From: an uncultured Lachnospiraceae bacterium
Lineage (GTDB): Bacteria > Bacillota > Clostridia > Lachnospirales > Lachnospiraceae
NCBI GenBank assembly: GCA_946549035.1
Contig: CAMNQH010000018.1
Location: forward strand, 1 to 56,102
DNA: 56,102 nucleotides
Direction: 5' to 3'
Part shown: positions 34,167-43,023 of the stretch, one piece after another
Layout: each line of letters opens with the position of its first letter
Position numbering within the stretch: position 1 is the first letter of the stretch
Program-made: the position numbers and the translations under genes
Notes under the pieces: generated by a model
Told to the model about the DNA's origin: nothing
Databases searched by the model: none
What the model saw: the letters and a program-made list of their open reading frames with translations, nothing else

Positions 34167-34784
34167 ATGGCAGTTGAATTTAAGCAGAGCGAGACAATGA
34201 AGAATCTGATGCGGGCGTTTGCCGGAGAAAGCCAGGCCAGGAATCGCTATACTATTGCAGCCCGTCAGGCCCGCAAAGGTGGTTTGTATGTGATTGAACA
34301 GGTACTTACATTTACGGCGGACCAGGAACGGGCTCATGCGGAGGTATTTTATAACCACTTAAATGAAATGGCAGGGGAGAATATCCAGATTGAAGGCTCT
34401 TATCCGGTGGATATCAGTCCGGAGGTGGCAAAGCTTTTGGAGATGGCTCAGCATAATGAGTATCAGGAACATGATGACGTTTACAAGAATTTTGCAAATA
34501 CAGCAAAACAGGAAGAATTTTGGCAGGTTGCCAATTCTTTTGAGCTGATTGGACAGGTGGAAAAAATCCACGGGGACCGCCTGGGAATGTTTGCCAGATT
34601 GTTGAAAGAAAACCGTTTATTTGTGTCCAATGTGGAAACTTCATGGATGTGTTTGAATTGCGGATTTGTGTTGGATGGGAAGGAGGCCCCTGTCCGCTGT
34701 CCGGCCTGTGATCATGAGCAGGGGTATTTTGTCCGCCTGGAACTGGCCCCATTTACCGGAAATCAAAGTTTTGGAAACTTATAG
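34167..34784 (+). CDS. rubrerythrin-type ferritin-like protein
   Basis: About 205 residues from ATG 34167, eight bases after AGAGAGG. It has [40 protein letters not shown] and IGQVEKIHGDR as the di-iron ligand helices. A C-terminal rubredoxin-like site (CLNCGFVLDGKEAPVRCPACDHEQGYF) follows. It is clearly a second rubrerythrin, diverged from the one at 31.6 kb (it lacks the long insertion). It is expected to reduce peroxide using electrons from rubredoxin. Confidence 0.92.
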   Translation: MAVEFKQSETMKNLMRAFAGESQARNRYTIAARQARKGGLYVIEQVLTFTADQERAHAEVFYNHLNEMAGENIQIEGSYPVDISPEVAKLLEMAQHNEYQEHDDVYKNFANTAKQEEFWQVANSFELIGQVEKIHGDRLGMFARLLKENRLFVSNVETSWMCLNCGFVLDGKEAPVRCPACDHEQGYFVRLELAPFTGNQSFGNL

Positions 34785-34915
34785 GATGTAGTGGAAAATT
34801 TCTACAGCTTATGCTATACTGAATTCCGGTAAAAAGGTATGGCGAGGACGGCCAGATGGTATTTACTAACAGTAAAAAACAATACGTGTAACAAAGGAGA
34901 AACCGGGAGGGTATT

Positions 34916-35806
34916 ATGGAAAGGGAGAGTCTGATGAAGCGTCTGAATCGAAAGTGGTTTATGAACAAGGCGCTGGAATATGCAGTTCTGACAGCTGCGA
35001 CGCTGGTTATGGTTGTAGGGATACATGTATTTAAGTTTCCCAATCACTTTTCCTTTGGAGGGGTAACAGGTATCGCTGTTGTTGTAAGTGCGGTTACCCC
35101 TTTGAGTGCAGGTACGGTGAACTTTGTACTCAATATGGCGTTGCTGGTGTTAGGATTTATGTTCCTGGGACGAGGCTTTGGGCAGAAAACGGTTTATGTC
35201 AGCTTGCTGATGTCTGTGGGGCTGAGTGTATTGGAAAAGATTTGGCCTATGAATCAGCCCCTGACCAATGAGCCGATGCTGGAGCTTTTGTTTGCCATTG
35301 CCCTTCCGTCCTTTAGCTCGGCCGTGTTATTTAATATTGGTGCATCCGGAGGCGGTACGGATATTATCGCTATGATTATGAAGAAATATTCTCGTATGGA
35401 TAACATTGGTACGACGCTGTTTTTGGTGGATTTGGTGATTACGATTTCGGCTTGCCTGATCTTTGATGTGAAGACAGGGCTGTTTTCCTTTACCGGACTT
35501 TTCGTGAAATCACTGATGATTGACGGGGTGATTGAGAATATTAATCTATGTAAATATTTTACGATTATCTGCGACCATCCGGAGCCTATCTGTCAGTATA
35601 TCCATGAAGAGATGAAACGAAGCGCCACTATATATGAAGGAGTGGGGACATATGAGCATAAGAAAAAATACATTATCCTTACCGTGTTAAAACGTGGGCA
35701 GGCGGTGGAGCTTCGGAATTTTATAAAAGTACATGAACCGGAAGCGTTTTTGATGATTACCAATAGTAGTGAGATTATTGGGAAAGGGTTTCGAGGGGTG
35801 AATTAA
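34916..35806 (+). CDS. YitT-family membrane protein (DUF161 + DUF2179)
   Basis: A 296-residue protein with five or six membrane helices in residues 20-200 (VLTAATLVMVVGIHVFK, FVLNMALLVLGFMFLGRG). The glycine-rich GASGGGTDIIAMIMKKYS motif is typical of YitT. A cytoplasmic DUF2179 domain at the C-terminus (ATIYEGVGTYEHKKKYIILTVLKRGQAVELRNFIK) follows. Function of the family is not settled. GGGAGGG precedes ATG 34916. A large palindrome follows the stop. Confidence 0.9.
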   Translation: MERESLMKRLNRKWFMNKALEYAVLTAATLVMVVGIHVFKFPNHFSFGGVTGIAVVVSAVTPLSAGTVNFVLNMALLVLGFMFLGRGFGQKTVYVSLLMSVGLSVLEKIWPMNQPLTNEPMLELLFAIALPSFSSAVLFNIGASGGGTDIIAMIMKKYSRMDNIGTTLFLVDLVITISACLIFDVKTGLFSFTGLFVKSLMIDGVIENINLCKYFTIICDHPEPICQYIHEEMKRSATIYEGVGTYEHKKKYIILTVLKRGQAVELRNFIKVHEPEAFLMITNSSEIIGKGFRGVN

Positions 35807-35825
35807 AAAAAGAGGAGATGAGTAC

Positions 35826-36010
35826 GGACAACAATAGCTGGCGGCGCTTCCTCACGCAAACGCGGGCAACACGGCGGTGAACTAACTGCTAACTGCGACT
35901 AAGGAATTCAGGAATGCCTTCATTCCTAAGTCTTCGTAAGCAGTGGATTTCACCTTCGTTAAGGGCGCCCTTGTATGTTTGCTTAGAGGAAGCGCCGCCA
36001 GCTATTGTCT
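35826..36010. repeat. large imperfect palindrome, MITE-like element
   Basis: The outer arms are a perfect 23-bp inverted repeat (35831-35853 and 35986-36008), beginning ACAATAGCTGGCGGCGCTTC. Further inner matches run inward: GCAAAC on each side, GGTGAA on each side, and an apex at TAAGGAATTCAGGAATGCC/CATTCCTAAG. The 180-bp region folds as one long hairpin with internal loops. It lies between the converging yitT and glgB genes and encodes nothing. It looks like a palindromic repeat or a remnant miniature transposon; it could also act as a terminator. Confidence 0.8.
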
Positions 36011-36056
36011 GTGTATCTATATAGGGGGCTCCTTTTGGAGTGATGGGTTGTTACGC

Positions 36057-37937
36057 TTAAGAATGCCGTCGGTTTTTTTTGCGTTTAGAGCGGGGCTTTT
36101 TGGTATGGGCAGGGGGAGTAGGTGTGTCTGGTATAAGGGCTTGGTCTGTTTGGGGACAGATCAAGTAGTAGGCGGCAGAGTATGGTGAAAGCGTAAAGGA
36201 GTAGCCGCCTTCTTCATCGGGAATGACGGCTGTGGCGTATTGCCGGGAGCCGCCGTAGATGTCCATGTCGCTGGCGATTAATAGCTTTAGCATAGGGGCA
36301 TCCGGGAGGGACAGGGAGAAGGCGTCTTCCTGAGGGGAAAAATGAAAAATTGCTGCGATTTGTTCAGTGCCTCCCTGGCGTAGGAATGCATAGGTGCAGT
36401 GTTCTTCCTGGTGGCAGTCCAGCCATTGAAAGCCTTCGCGGTCATAATCTTTTTCATAGAGGGCAGGATGATTTAGGTAGATATGGTTCAAGTCTGTGAT
36501 AAAGTGATGAAAGGCGTCGTGAATGGGATAGGTTAAGATGTCCCAGTCTTGTTCTCGCTTTTCATCCCACTCTCTGAGCTGGCCGATTTCATTGCCCATG
36601 AAATTTAATTTTTTGCCGGGATGGGCGTACATATACATGTAAAATGCCCGGGCCTGGGGGAATTTTTCTTCATATTGGCCGTTCATTTTCTGAAGGATGG
36701 CGGCTTTTCCGTGAACTACCTCATCGTGGGAAAGGGGCAGCAGGAAGCGGTCGTCATAATAATACATCATGGAAAAGGTCAGCTTATGGTAGTCTCTGGT
36801 GCGATATTCCGGTGCAGTGCGAAAATAGTCTAAGGTATCGTTCATCCAGCCCATGTCCCATTTGTAGTCGAAGCCTAAGCCGCCTTCGCTAACCGGCCGG
36901 GTAACTCCTGGGAAGGAAGTGGAATCTTCGGCGGAGAGAAGAACGTTTGGATGAATGCCTTTCAATCCCTGGTTCATGTATTTTAAAAAGTCCACAGCAT
37001 TATGATTTACTCCCCTGGCAGGCTCTCCCTGCCAATAAATGGCACGGCTGATAGCGTCCATGCGGATTCCGTCCATATGGTATTCCGTGAGCCAATAGTT
37101 GGCCGCGGACTGGAGGAAGCTGCGTACTTCCCCCCGGGAATGCATAAAGTTGTGGCTGCCCCATTCGCTGACGCCAACATCTGTGTGAGGATATTCGTAC
37201 AGAGGTGTACCGTCGTAATTGGCCAGGGCATAGCCGTCTACTGCAAAATGTACCGGGACGAAATCCATCAGAACGCCGATGTTGTTCTGATGACAGCGGT
37301 CAACAAAGGCTTTCAGCTGGTCGGGCGTACCGTAACGGGAGGTGGGAGCGAAGAATCCGGTTCCCTGATAGCCCCAGGATTCGTCGCAGGGGTGCTCATT
37401 TAAAGGCATGATTTCCAGATAGTTGTAGCCGTTTTCCGTCAGGTAAGGAATTAAAATATCTCCAAGTTCTTCATAGGAATACCAGTCGTCCGCTTCCTGG
37501 GAGGGTTTTTTAAAAGAGCCAAAATGAATTTCGTAAATATTTAATGGGCGGTTCTTACAGTCTGTCCTGTGTTCCATCCACGAAGCGTCCTGAAATGTAT
37601 AATTGTTCATGCAGCGGATAATAGAAGCGGTGTTGGGCCGAAGCTCCATGCTAAACCCGTAAGGGTCGCAGTGGTCTATAAAGGAGCCGTCCTGGTGATA
37701 AATACGGAATTTATACATCATGCCGGGAGCGGCGTTTGTTACGCAGCATTCCCAGAAATTACCATCTCCTGACTGGTTCATACCATATTCCTGCCATTCA
37801 CAGAATTCTCCGATTAAAGCCACCCGTGAAGCTCCTGGGGCAAAGGTGCGAAAAAGAACGCCCTCTTCCGTAACATGTGCCCCAAGATATTGATATGCAT
37901 CAAAAATTTTTCCTGTGTAAAATCCATAAAAATCCAT
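36057..37937 (-). CDS. glgB: 1,4-alpha-glucan branching enzyme
   Basis: A 626-residue glycoside hydrolase family 13 enzyme. The N-terminal CBM48-type part is followed by the barrel: GVLMDFVPVHF (region I), GIRMDAISRAIYW (region II with nucleophile Asp), the acid/base Glu in LLSAEDSTSFPG (region III) and LPLSHDEVVHGK (region IV). GlgB creates alpha-1,6 branches in glycogen. Start after GGAGG. No other glycogen gene adjoins it. It is divergent from a TetR-type regulator. Confidence 0.95.
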   Translation of the reverse strand: MDFYGFYTGKIFDAYQYLGAHVTEEGVLFRTFAPGASRVALIGEFCEWQEYGMNQSGDGNFWECCVTNAAPGMMYKFRIYHQDGSFIDHCDPYGFSMELRPNTASIIRCMNNYTFQDASWMEHRTDCKNRPLNIYEIHFGSFKKPSQEADDWYSYEELGDILIPYLTENGYNYLEIMPLNEHPCDESWGYQGTGFFAPTSRYGTPDQLKAFVDRCHQNNIGVLMDFVPVHFAVDGYALANYDGTPLYEYPHTDVGVSEWGSHNFMHSRGEVRSFLQSAANYWLTEYHMDGIRMDAISRAIYWQGEPARGVNHNAVDFLKYMNQGLKGIHPNVLLSAEDSTSFPGVTRPVSEGGLGFDYKWDMGWMNDTLDYFRTAPEYRTRDYHKLTFSMMYYYDDRFLLPLSHDEVVHGKAAILQKMNGQYEEKFPQARAFYMYMYAHPGKKLNFMGNEIGQLREWDEKREQDWDILTYPIHDAFHHFITDLNHIYLNHPALYEKDYDREGFQWLDCHQEEHCTYAFLRQGGTEQIAAIFHFSPQEDAFSLSLPDAPMLKLLIASDMDIYGGSRQYATAVIPDEEGGYSFTLSPYSAAYYLICPQTDQALIPDTPTPPAHTKKPRSKRKKNRRHS

Positions 37938-37970
37938 TGCTTACCTCCATTTGCTGTACTGCATTTATAA

Positions 37971-37999
37971 TAGACAACCGTCGGTTATTTTATTATAAT
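37971..37999 (+). promoter_or_regulatory. tetR promoter with palindromic operator
   Basis: TAGACA (37971-37976), 17-bp spacer, TATAAT (37994-37999). The palindrome AACCG-T-CGGTT (37976-37986) lies inside the spacer. This is the position expected for autorepression by the TetR protein encoded next. The other strand reads toward glgB, so the site could also control glgB. Confidence 0.65.
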
Positions 38000-38129
38000 G
38001 ATTGTAAGGGAAAAAGAAGAAGGGTGTAAACCAGCAATAGAAGAAAAAGGACGGTTATCCCACTTTTTGGAAAAAATGACGGAAAAACGACAGTATGCAA
38101 AAAGAGTTGTAAAAATTCAGGAGACAGGC

Positions 38130-38663
38130 ATGGATATCAGAATTGAAAAAACGGAGCGGGCGATAAAAAATGCATTTTTGGAGCTTCGAGGGAAGAAGCC
38201 TTTAGAGAAAATTACAGTAATAGAATTGTGCAGGTTAGCCTGTATTAATAAGTCCACGTTTTATGGTCATTATGAAGACATTTATGATCTTTCGGATACC
38301 TTGGAGGAGGAGCTGGTACAATCTATTTTGTCCAGTATTTCCTGGGATGAAACGTATAATCCCCAAGAAACAGATGCATTTACTCAGGCCCTGTGCATGG
38401 CATTTTTAGCTAATATTTCATTGATACGGATTTTGTTTTCCGGCAAGGAGCAGGGCCGGCTGGGAAGCCGGCTGGAGGCGGGAATTAAGGAGCAGATGTA
38501 TCAGAGGTATCCGGACTATCGGGACGACGCAGAGAAAAGCATTCTTTTTTCTTATATGATACAAGGGGCGTACCATGCGTATCTGAACCATCAGGACGCC
38601 GATACCCAGACCCTTGTCCGGGTGCTGGGGGAGGTGGCGGGAGCCATTAAGACGTTGTATTAA
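38130..38663 (+). CDS. TetR/AcrR-family transcriptional regulator
   Basis: About 177 residues. ATG 38130 is chosen because CAGGAG precedes it and MDIRIEKTERAIKNAFLELR is the usual TetR start. The frame back to 37998 is probably leader. The helix-turn-helix is KITVIELCRLACINKSTFYGHYEDIYDLSD. The C-terminal ligand domain is diverged. A palindrome in its promoter suggests autorepression. The target may be glgB on the other strand, but nothing proves this. Its 3' end overlaps the leftward HAD gene by 17 bases. Confidence 0.85.
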   Translation: MDIRIEKTERAIKNAFLELRGKKPLEKITVIELCRLACINKSTFYGHYEDIYDLSDTLEEELVQSILSSISWDETYNPQETDAFTQALCMAFLANISLIRILFSGKEQGRLGSRLEAGIKEQMYQRYPDYRDDAEKSILFSYMIQGAYHAYLNHQDADTQTLVRVLGEVAGAIKTLY

Positions 38664-39324
38664 AGGAGAATGACTGAATACATTTCAGCAATTCTTCCGT
38701 GCTGGACACAATAGAAGCGGCGCCGTGCTGGGAGAGAAAATTCCGGGTCTTAAAGCCCCAGTCTACGCTGATACAAGGGATGCCGGCATTTTGAGCCGTG
38801 GCAATATCAACCTCGGAATCTCCTACATAGATACATTGTTCTTTGGTCACATGAAGCTGTTCCATGGCGGCAAACACCGTGTCGGGCGCGGGTTTTCTTG
38901 CTGTTTTTGGAGATTCTCCAATGGCTGTTTGGATGTAGGGAGTAAAATAGTCCCGGCACAGGGATTTTACGGCGGCGTCAAATTTGTTGGACACTACGGC
39001 AAGGGCGTATTTTTCCTCTGCCAGTTTGGCCAGAAGGGAGAGAATTCCCGGAAAAGGAGCGGTTTTTTCCTGCATATGCGTGGCGTAATAAGTTTGAAAT
39101 TCCTGGATGCAGATGTCGTAATCCGGGTTCTTCTTGCCCTGGGGAACGGCTTGCTCAAAAAGTACATAGACGCCGTTTCCCACCATATTTCGTACTTCCT
39201 CCTTCGTGTGAGAGGGAAAGCTATGAAGAGCCATTACGTGGTTGACGCTGGAGGTCAGATCCTCCAAAGTGTTCAGTAAAGTTCCGTCCAGATCAAAAAT
39301 CACGGCTGTTATTTGTCGGTTCAT
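38647..39324 (-). CDS. HAD hydrolase, phosphoglycolate phosphatase-like
   Basis: About 225 residues from ATG 39324; AAGGACATGAT precedes it, and the longer frame to 39375 lacks a site. Motif I is VIFDLDGTLLNTLEDL, motif II is VSNKFDAAVKSL, motif III is KPAPDT, motif IV is YVGDSEVDIATAQNAG. It matches phosphoglycolate phosphatase/PGP-like HAD proteins. Substrate cannot be fixed from sequence alone. Confidence 0.85.
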   Translation of the reverse strand: MNRQITAVIFDLDGTLLNTLEDLTSSVNHVMALHSFPSHTKEEVRNMVGNGVYVLFEQAVPQGKKNPDYDICIQEFQTYYATHMQEKTAPFPGILSLLAKLAEEKYALAVVSNKFDAAVKSLCRDYFTPYIQTAIGESPKTARKPAPDTVFAAMEQLHVTKEQCIYVGDSEVDIATAQNAGIPCISVDWGFKTRNFLSQHGAASIVSSTEELLKCIQSFSFNTTS

Positions 39325-39425
39325 ATCATGTCCTTTCTTTTGATGGCGTATTTTTAGAAATGTGCTTACCAGCATTATTCTATCACGACTTTAAAGGCAA
39401 CTCAATGCAATTGGCAGGAAAAGAA

Positions 39426-39454
39426 TTGCAATTTGCTGACGTCTGTGTTATAGT
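39426..39454 (+). promoter_or_regulatory. promoter of the rpn-type gene
   Basis: TTGCAA (39426-39431), 17-bp spacer, TATAGT (39449-39454), about 110 bases before the start codon. Confidence 0.65.
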
Positions 39455-39564
39455 TTGTCTATCTTATATCCTTTCCCCATCGTGTTGGAAAGGAAGGTCT
39501 AAGTTTCTGGTGGGTTCTCACCACTTATTCCTATGAGACGATTTTATTTCAGGAGGGACATGTA

Positions 39565-40566
39565 TTGTACAAAATGAAAAAAGAAGAGAAGCTTTCCTAT
39601 ACGACCCAGGAGTATGCTGTGATTGGAGAGCTTAGGAAACAGCCGGCTTGCTATCAGCAGTTTCAAATGCTGGACCATGAATGGCAGAAGCGATTTCTGG
39701 ATTTTTCCGTAGGAAAGAAGACGCTGCCTTTGACTTATGATCCATTTTTTAAGTGGATGTTTCATCCGGATATTCATCCAGGGAGGCTTTCTGGGCTTTT
39801 AAGCAGCTTGTTGGGGGATGTGGTGAAGGTAGTGGGGGTGTTGCCTGCCAGCGAAAATGTATTTGTAAAAGAGGCGCTTTTAGTTATGGATATCTTGGTG
39901 GAGCTTTGGGACGGCTCTCTTGCAAATGTAGAAATCCAGAAAATTCCGTTCTTTTTCCCGGCGGAGAGGATGTCCTGTTATTCCGCCGATTTATTGCTTC
40001 GGCAGTACAGCCGGGTAAAGGGAAAAAGAGGGAAGTGTTTTCGCTACAGTGATATCAAGAAGGTATACACGATTGTCATTTTTGAGAAAAGCAGCAGGAC
40101 CTTTCATGAAAAAGAAAAGATATATATTCACAGAGGAAGAACGGAATTTGACACCGGATTGAAGCTGGAATTTTTGCAGGAATATTGCCTGGTGGCTCTT
40201 GACGTTTTTCGGGAAATCCCGTATGCTGAACATACAAAGGAGAGGGAAGCCTGGTTGGGATTATTGGCGACAGAGACGATAGAGGAAGCGTTGCTTTTGG
40301 CAGAACGTTTCCCCTGGACAATAGACATTTATAAAGAAATGGCCGATTATATGAAACGACCCAAGGAGGTGCTGAATATGTTTTCGGAAGCATTGCGAAT
40401 TTTAGACAGAAATACAACCCAGTATATGATTGAAGTGCAGCAGGAACAGATTGAAGAGCAAAAACAACAGATTGAAGAACAGAAACAACAGATTGAAATG
40501 CTGTTGGCGGAAAAGCAGGAATTAGAACGATTATACAAGTGCCTGGCAAAAAAGGAAGAATCTTAA
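39565..40566 (+). CDS. Rpn/PD-(D/E)XK-family nuclease
   Basis: A 333-residue protein from TTG 39565 with AGGAGGG seven bases ahead. PLTYDPFFKWMFHPDIHPGRLSGLLSSLLG is the conserved start. VMDILVELWDGSLANVEIQK carries the catalytic Asp and Glu-x-Gln of the Rpn/PDDEXK_2 family, formerly called transposases and now regarded as DNA nucleases with proposed defence roles. The C-terminus has a coiled coil of 21-bp tandem DNA repeats (QIEEQKQ heptads at 40447-40497). An internal start with a perfect ribosome site lies at 40378. The CCA gene follows with one base between. Confidence 0.85.
   Translation: MYKMKKEEKLSYTTQEYAVIGELRKQPACYQQFQMLDHEWQKRFLDFSVGKKTLPLTYDPFFKWMFHPDIHPGRLSGLLSSLLGDVVKVVGVLPASENVFVKEALLVMDILVELWDGSLANVEIQKIPFFFPAERMSCYSADLLLRQYSRVKGKRGKCFRYSDIKKVYTIVIFEKSSRTFHEKEKIYIHRGRTEFDTGLKLEFLQEYCLVALDVFREIPYAEHTKEREAWLGLLATETIEEALLLAERFPWTIDIYKEMADYMKRPKEVLNMFSEALRILDRNTTQYMIEVQQEQIEEQKQQIEEQKQQIEMLLAEKQELERLYKCLAKKEES
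40378..40566 (+). CDS. nested small protein from internal start in the rpn-type gene
   Basis: A 62-residue product in the same frame as the nuclease. ATG 40378 has AAGGAGGTG six bases upstream (40363-40371), as good as any ribosome site in the window. It contains the coiled coil (IEEQKQQ repeats) and ends LYKCLAKKEES. In enterobacterial Rpn proteins, internally initiated C-terminal small products that bind and block the full-length nuclease have been described. A similar inhibitor role is plausible here but is inference. Confidence 0.6.
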   Translation: MFSEALRILDRNTTQYMIEVQQEQIEEQKQQIEEQKQQIEMLLAEKQELERLYKCLAKKEES

Positions 40567-40567
40567 A

Positions 40568-41896
40568 ATGTTGATTCAGTTGCCCATACATGTGAAAACA
40601 ATTATAAATACTTTGGAAGGAGCCGGATACGAGGCCTATGCCGTGGGGGGCTGTATCCGGGACAGCCTTTTGGGAAGGGAACCTCAGGATTGGGATATTA
40701 CCACCTCCGCCCGTCCCTGGCAGGTAAAAGAATTATTTTCCCGTACCATTGACACCGGTATCCGTCACGGGACGGTAACTGTTATGATGGAGCGGGAAGG
40801 CTTTGAAGTGACCACTTACCGCATTGACGGAGAATATGAAGACGCCCGTCATCCCAGCGAGGTGACATTTACCGGGAATTTGCTGGAAGATTTAAAACGC
40901 AGGGATTTTACCGTGAATGCTATGGCCTATAATGAAAGACAGGGGCTTGTAGACGAATTTGACGGTATGGGGGATATGAGCAGGAAAATGATTCGTTGTG
41001 TAGGAAGAGCGGATGAGCGTTTTACAGAGGATGCGTTAAGGATGCTTCGGGCGGTACGGTTTGCAGCCCAACTGGATTTTTCCATAGAAGAAAAGACCCG
41101 GCAAGGGATTGTAAAGCTTGCGCCGGCTCTCCACAAAATCAGCGCAGAACGGATTCAGGGAGAACTGGTAAAGCTTTTGGTATCCCCCAATCCCCAAAAG
41201 ATACGTGTCTTGTATGAGACGGGGATTTCCCGGGAGATTTTTCCATGGCTGGATGAGATGTATCGAACGCCTCAGAATAACCCCCATCATTGTTTTAACG
41301 TTGGAGAACATACGGTTCAGGCGCTGATGCACGTTCCGGAGGATAAAGTACTGCGGCTTGCTATGTTGTTTCATGATGTGGCGAAGCCCCATTGCCTGCA
41401 TACAGATGAAAACGGAATTCATCATTTTCACGGACACCCCAGGGAAGGAGCCTCCATGGCGCGGATGATCATGCGGCGTCTGAAATTTGATAACGATACC
41501 ATAGATCGGGTGGCAAGCCTGATTTTGTGGCATGACGACAATCCGCCTCTGATTCCGGCGGAGATACGCAAAGCCATGCATCGTATTGGCTTACGGCAAT
41601 TTCCCAATTTGTTTTTGATAAAACGTGGAGATGTAATGGGGAAAAGCAGCGCTTACCGGAAAGAGATGCTGGACTATATTGACGCATATCAGCAGATGTA
41701 CGAGAGTATTTTGAAAAAAGGAGAGTGCATATCCTTAAAGACCATGGCGGTTACCGGAGCGGATTTGATTGCATGCGGGATTCGTCCGGGACGAGAGATG
41801 GGGGAGCTTTTGGAATACCTTCTTTCCCTTGTCTTAGAACAACCGGAAAAAAATACAAAAGAATTTTTACTGCAAAAAGCGGCGGAATGGGCATAG
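40568..41896 (+). CDS. cca: CCA tRNA nucleotidyltransferase
   Basis: A 442-residue class II enzyme. YAVGGCIRDSLLGREPQDWDITTSARP holds the GG...RD nucleotide-binding motif and the DxD metal pair. The neck and body follow (RRDFTVNAMAYN, EDALRMLRAVRFAAQL). A C-terminal HD domain (AMLFHDVAKPHCLH) is present. It adds CCA to tRNA 3' ends; this is needed, for instance, for the CCA-less tRNA-Lys at position 1. ATG is one base after the preceding stop. Confidence 0.95.
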   Translation: MLIQLPIHVKTIINTLEGAGYEAYAVGGCIRDSLLGREPQDWDITTSARPWQVKELFSRTIDTGIRHGTVTVMMEREGFEVTTYRIDGEYEDARHPSEVTFTGNLLEDLKRRDFTVNAMAYNERQGLVDEFDGMGDMSRKMIRCVGRADERFTEDALRMLRAVRFAAQLDFSIEEKTRQGIVKLAPALHKISAERIQGELVKLLVSPNPQKIRVLYETGISREIFPWLDEMYRTPQNNPHHCFNVGEHTVQALMHVPEDKVLRLAMLFHDVAKPHCLHTDENGIHHFHGHPREGASMARMIMRRLKFDNDTIDRVASLILWHDDNPPLIPAEIRKAMHRIGLRQFPNLFLIKRGDVMGKSSAYRKEMLDYIDAYQQMYESILKKGECISLKTMAVTGADLIACGIRPGREMGELLEYLLSLVLEQPEKNTKEFLLQKAAEWA

Positions 41897-41967
41897 AATG
41901 GAGGACCTCTTCATAAGATAGAAAGACACCTGAAAAAGGTGCGAAATCATCGTATGGAGGGGTTTTC

Positions 41968-42969
41968 GTGTATAATCGAGTAAATCAGATCCTGGAACAA
42001 TATCCCTTGACCGTAAACCAGACGGGAAAAGGCAGAGGAGCGGCGCTCTGCGATACGGACCAGGGCTTGAAGATCCTGAAAGAATATAACGGTTCAGAGG
42101 CAAGGGCAGATTTTTTATATAAGGTTCTTTTATTCCTTCGGGAAAACGGGCAGAAACGCGTGGACTGTATTGTGAAAACAGCGGAGGGACGTACCATTGC
42201 CGTGGATACGGATGAGACGTCTTATTGGATGCGGGACTGGTATGAGGGAAGAGAGTGTGACGCCCGCAGCAGAGACGATATTTTAAAAGCTACAGGGCGT
42301 CTGGCAGAGCTACATACCATATTGCGCAGCTATGAGGGGGAAATTCCTTCGTTTTTGAAGGTCTGTCCCAATGCGCTGCTTCTGGAAAATGAAAAACATG
42401 CCAGAGAACTGAAAAAAGTGAAAAATTATATTCGGGGAAAGAAAAAGAAAAACGATTTTGAGATGGAATTTCTTCGTTACTGCACCGTATTTTTGGAACA
42501 GGCGGATCAGGTCATGAAGCTTCAAAGACAGGAAATGGAACAGGAAGAAAATAAAGAAAATCAAGAGCTATATGGTATCTGTCATGGCGATTTCAATCAT
42601 CATAACGTATTGTTTTCCAGAGAAGGAGTATCTATCGTAAATTATGAAAAAGCTTTGTACGATGTGCAAATAAGCGATTTGAGTAATTTTATGAGAAAAA
42701 TTATGGAGAAGCATAACTGGAACCTGGGCCTGGGAATGGATATGCTGGATTCCTACGAAAAAAGGCGGGCTCTGACCGATGCGGAACTAAAGCAGTTGTA
42801 TATCCGCCTGGCGTTTCCGGAAAAATTCTGGAAGATTTCTAATCACTACTACAATACCAGCAAAGCTTGGGTTTGCGGGAGAAACCTGGAGAAATTGTCC
42901 AAGGTCGTAGAGCAGAAAGAAGCAAAAGATCGATTCTTGCAGATAATTTCCTATAATCTGTTGTTTTAA
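41968..42969 (+). CDS. CotS-family spore coat protein kinase-like
   Basis: A 333-residue protein from GTG 41968 after GGAGGGG. The fold is that of aminoglycoside/CotS kinases: LKILKEYNGSEARADFLYKVLLFL near the N-terminus and YGICHGDFNHHNVLF as the catalytic loop (H-G-D-x-x-x-x-N). Then IVNYEKALYDVQISDLSNFM, where the usual DFD-like metal site is replaced by NYEKA, so activity is uncertain. CotS family members occur in spore coats. It supports a spore-forming host. Confidence 0.85.
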   Translation: MYNRVNQILEQYPLTVNQTGKGRGAALCDTDQGLKILKEYNGSEARADFLYKVLLFLRENGQKRVDCIVKTAEGRTIAVDTDETSYWMRDWYEGRECDARSRDDILKATGRLAELHTILRSYEGEIPSFLKVCPNALLLENEKHARELKKVKNYIRGKKKKNDFEMEFLRYCTVFLEQADQVMKLQRQEMEQEENKENQELYGICHGDFNHHNVLFSREGVSIVNYEKALYDVQISDLSNFMRKIMEKHNWNLGLGMDMLDSYEKRRALTDAELKQLYIRLAFPEKFWKISNHYYNTSKAWVCGRNLEKLSKVVEQKEAKDRFLQIISYNLLF

Positions 42970-43023
42970 TTATTAGAAGAATGTGGTAGAATAGTCGCAA
43001 AGGATTTATAGGAAGGTGATGAT

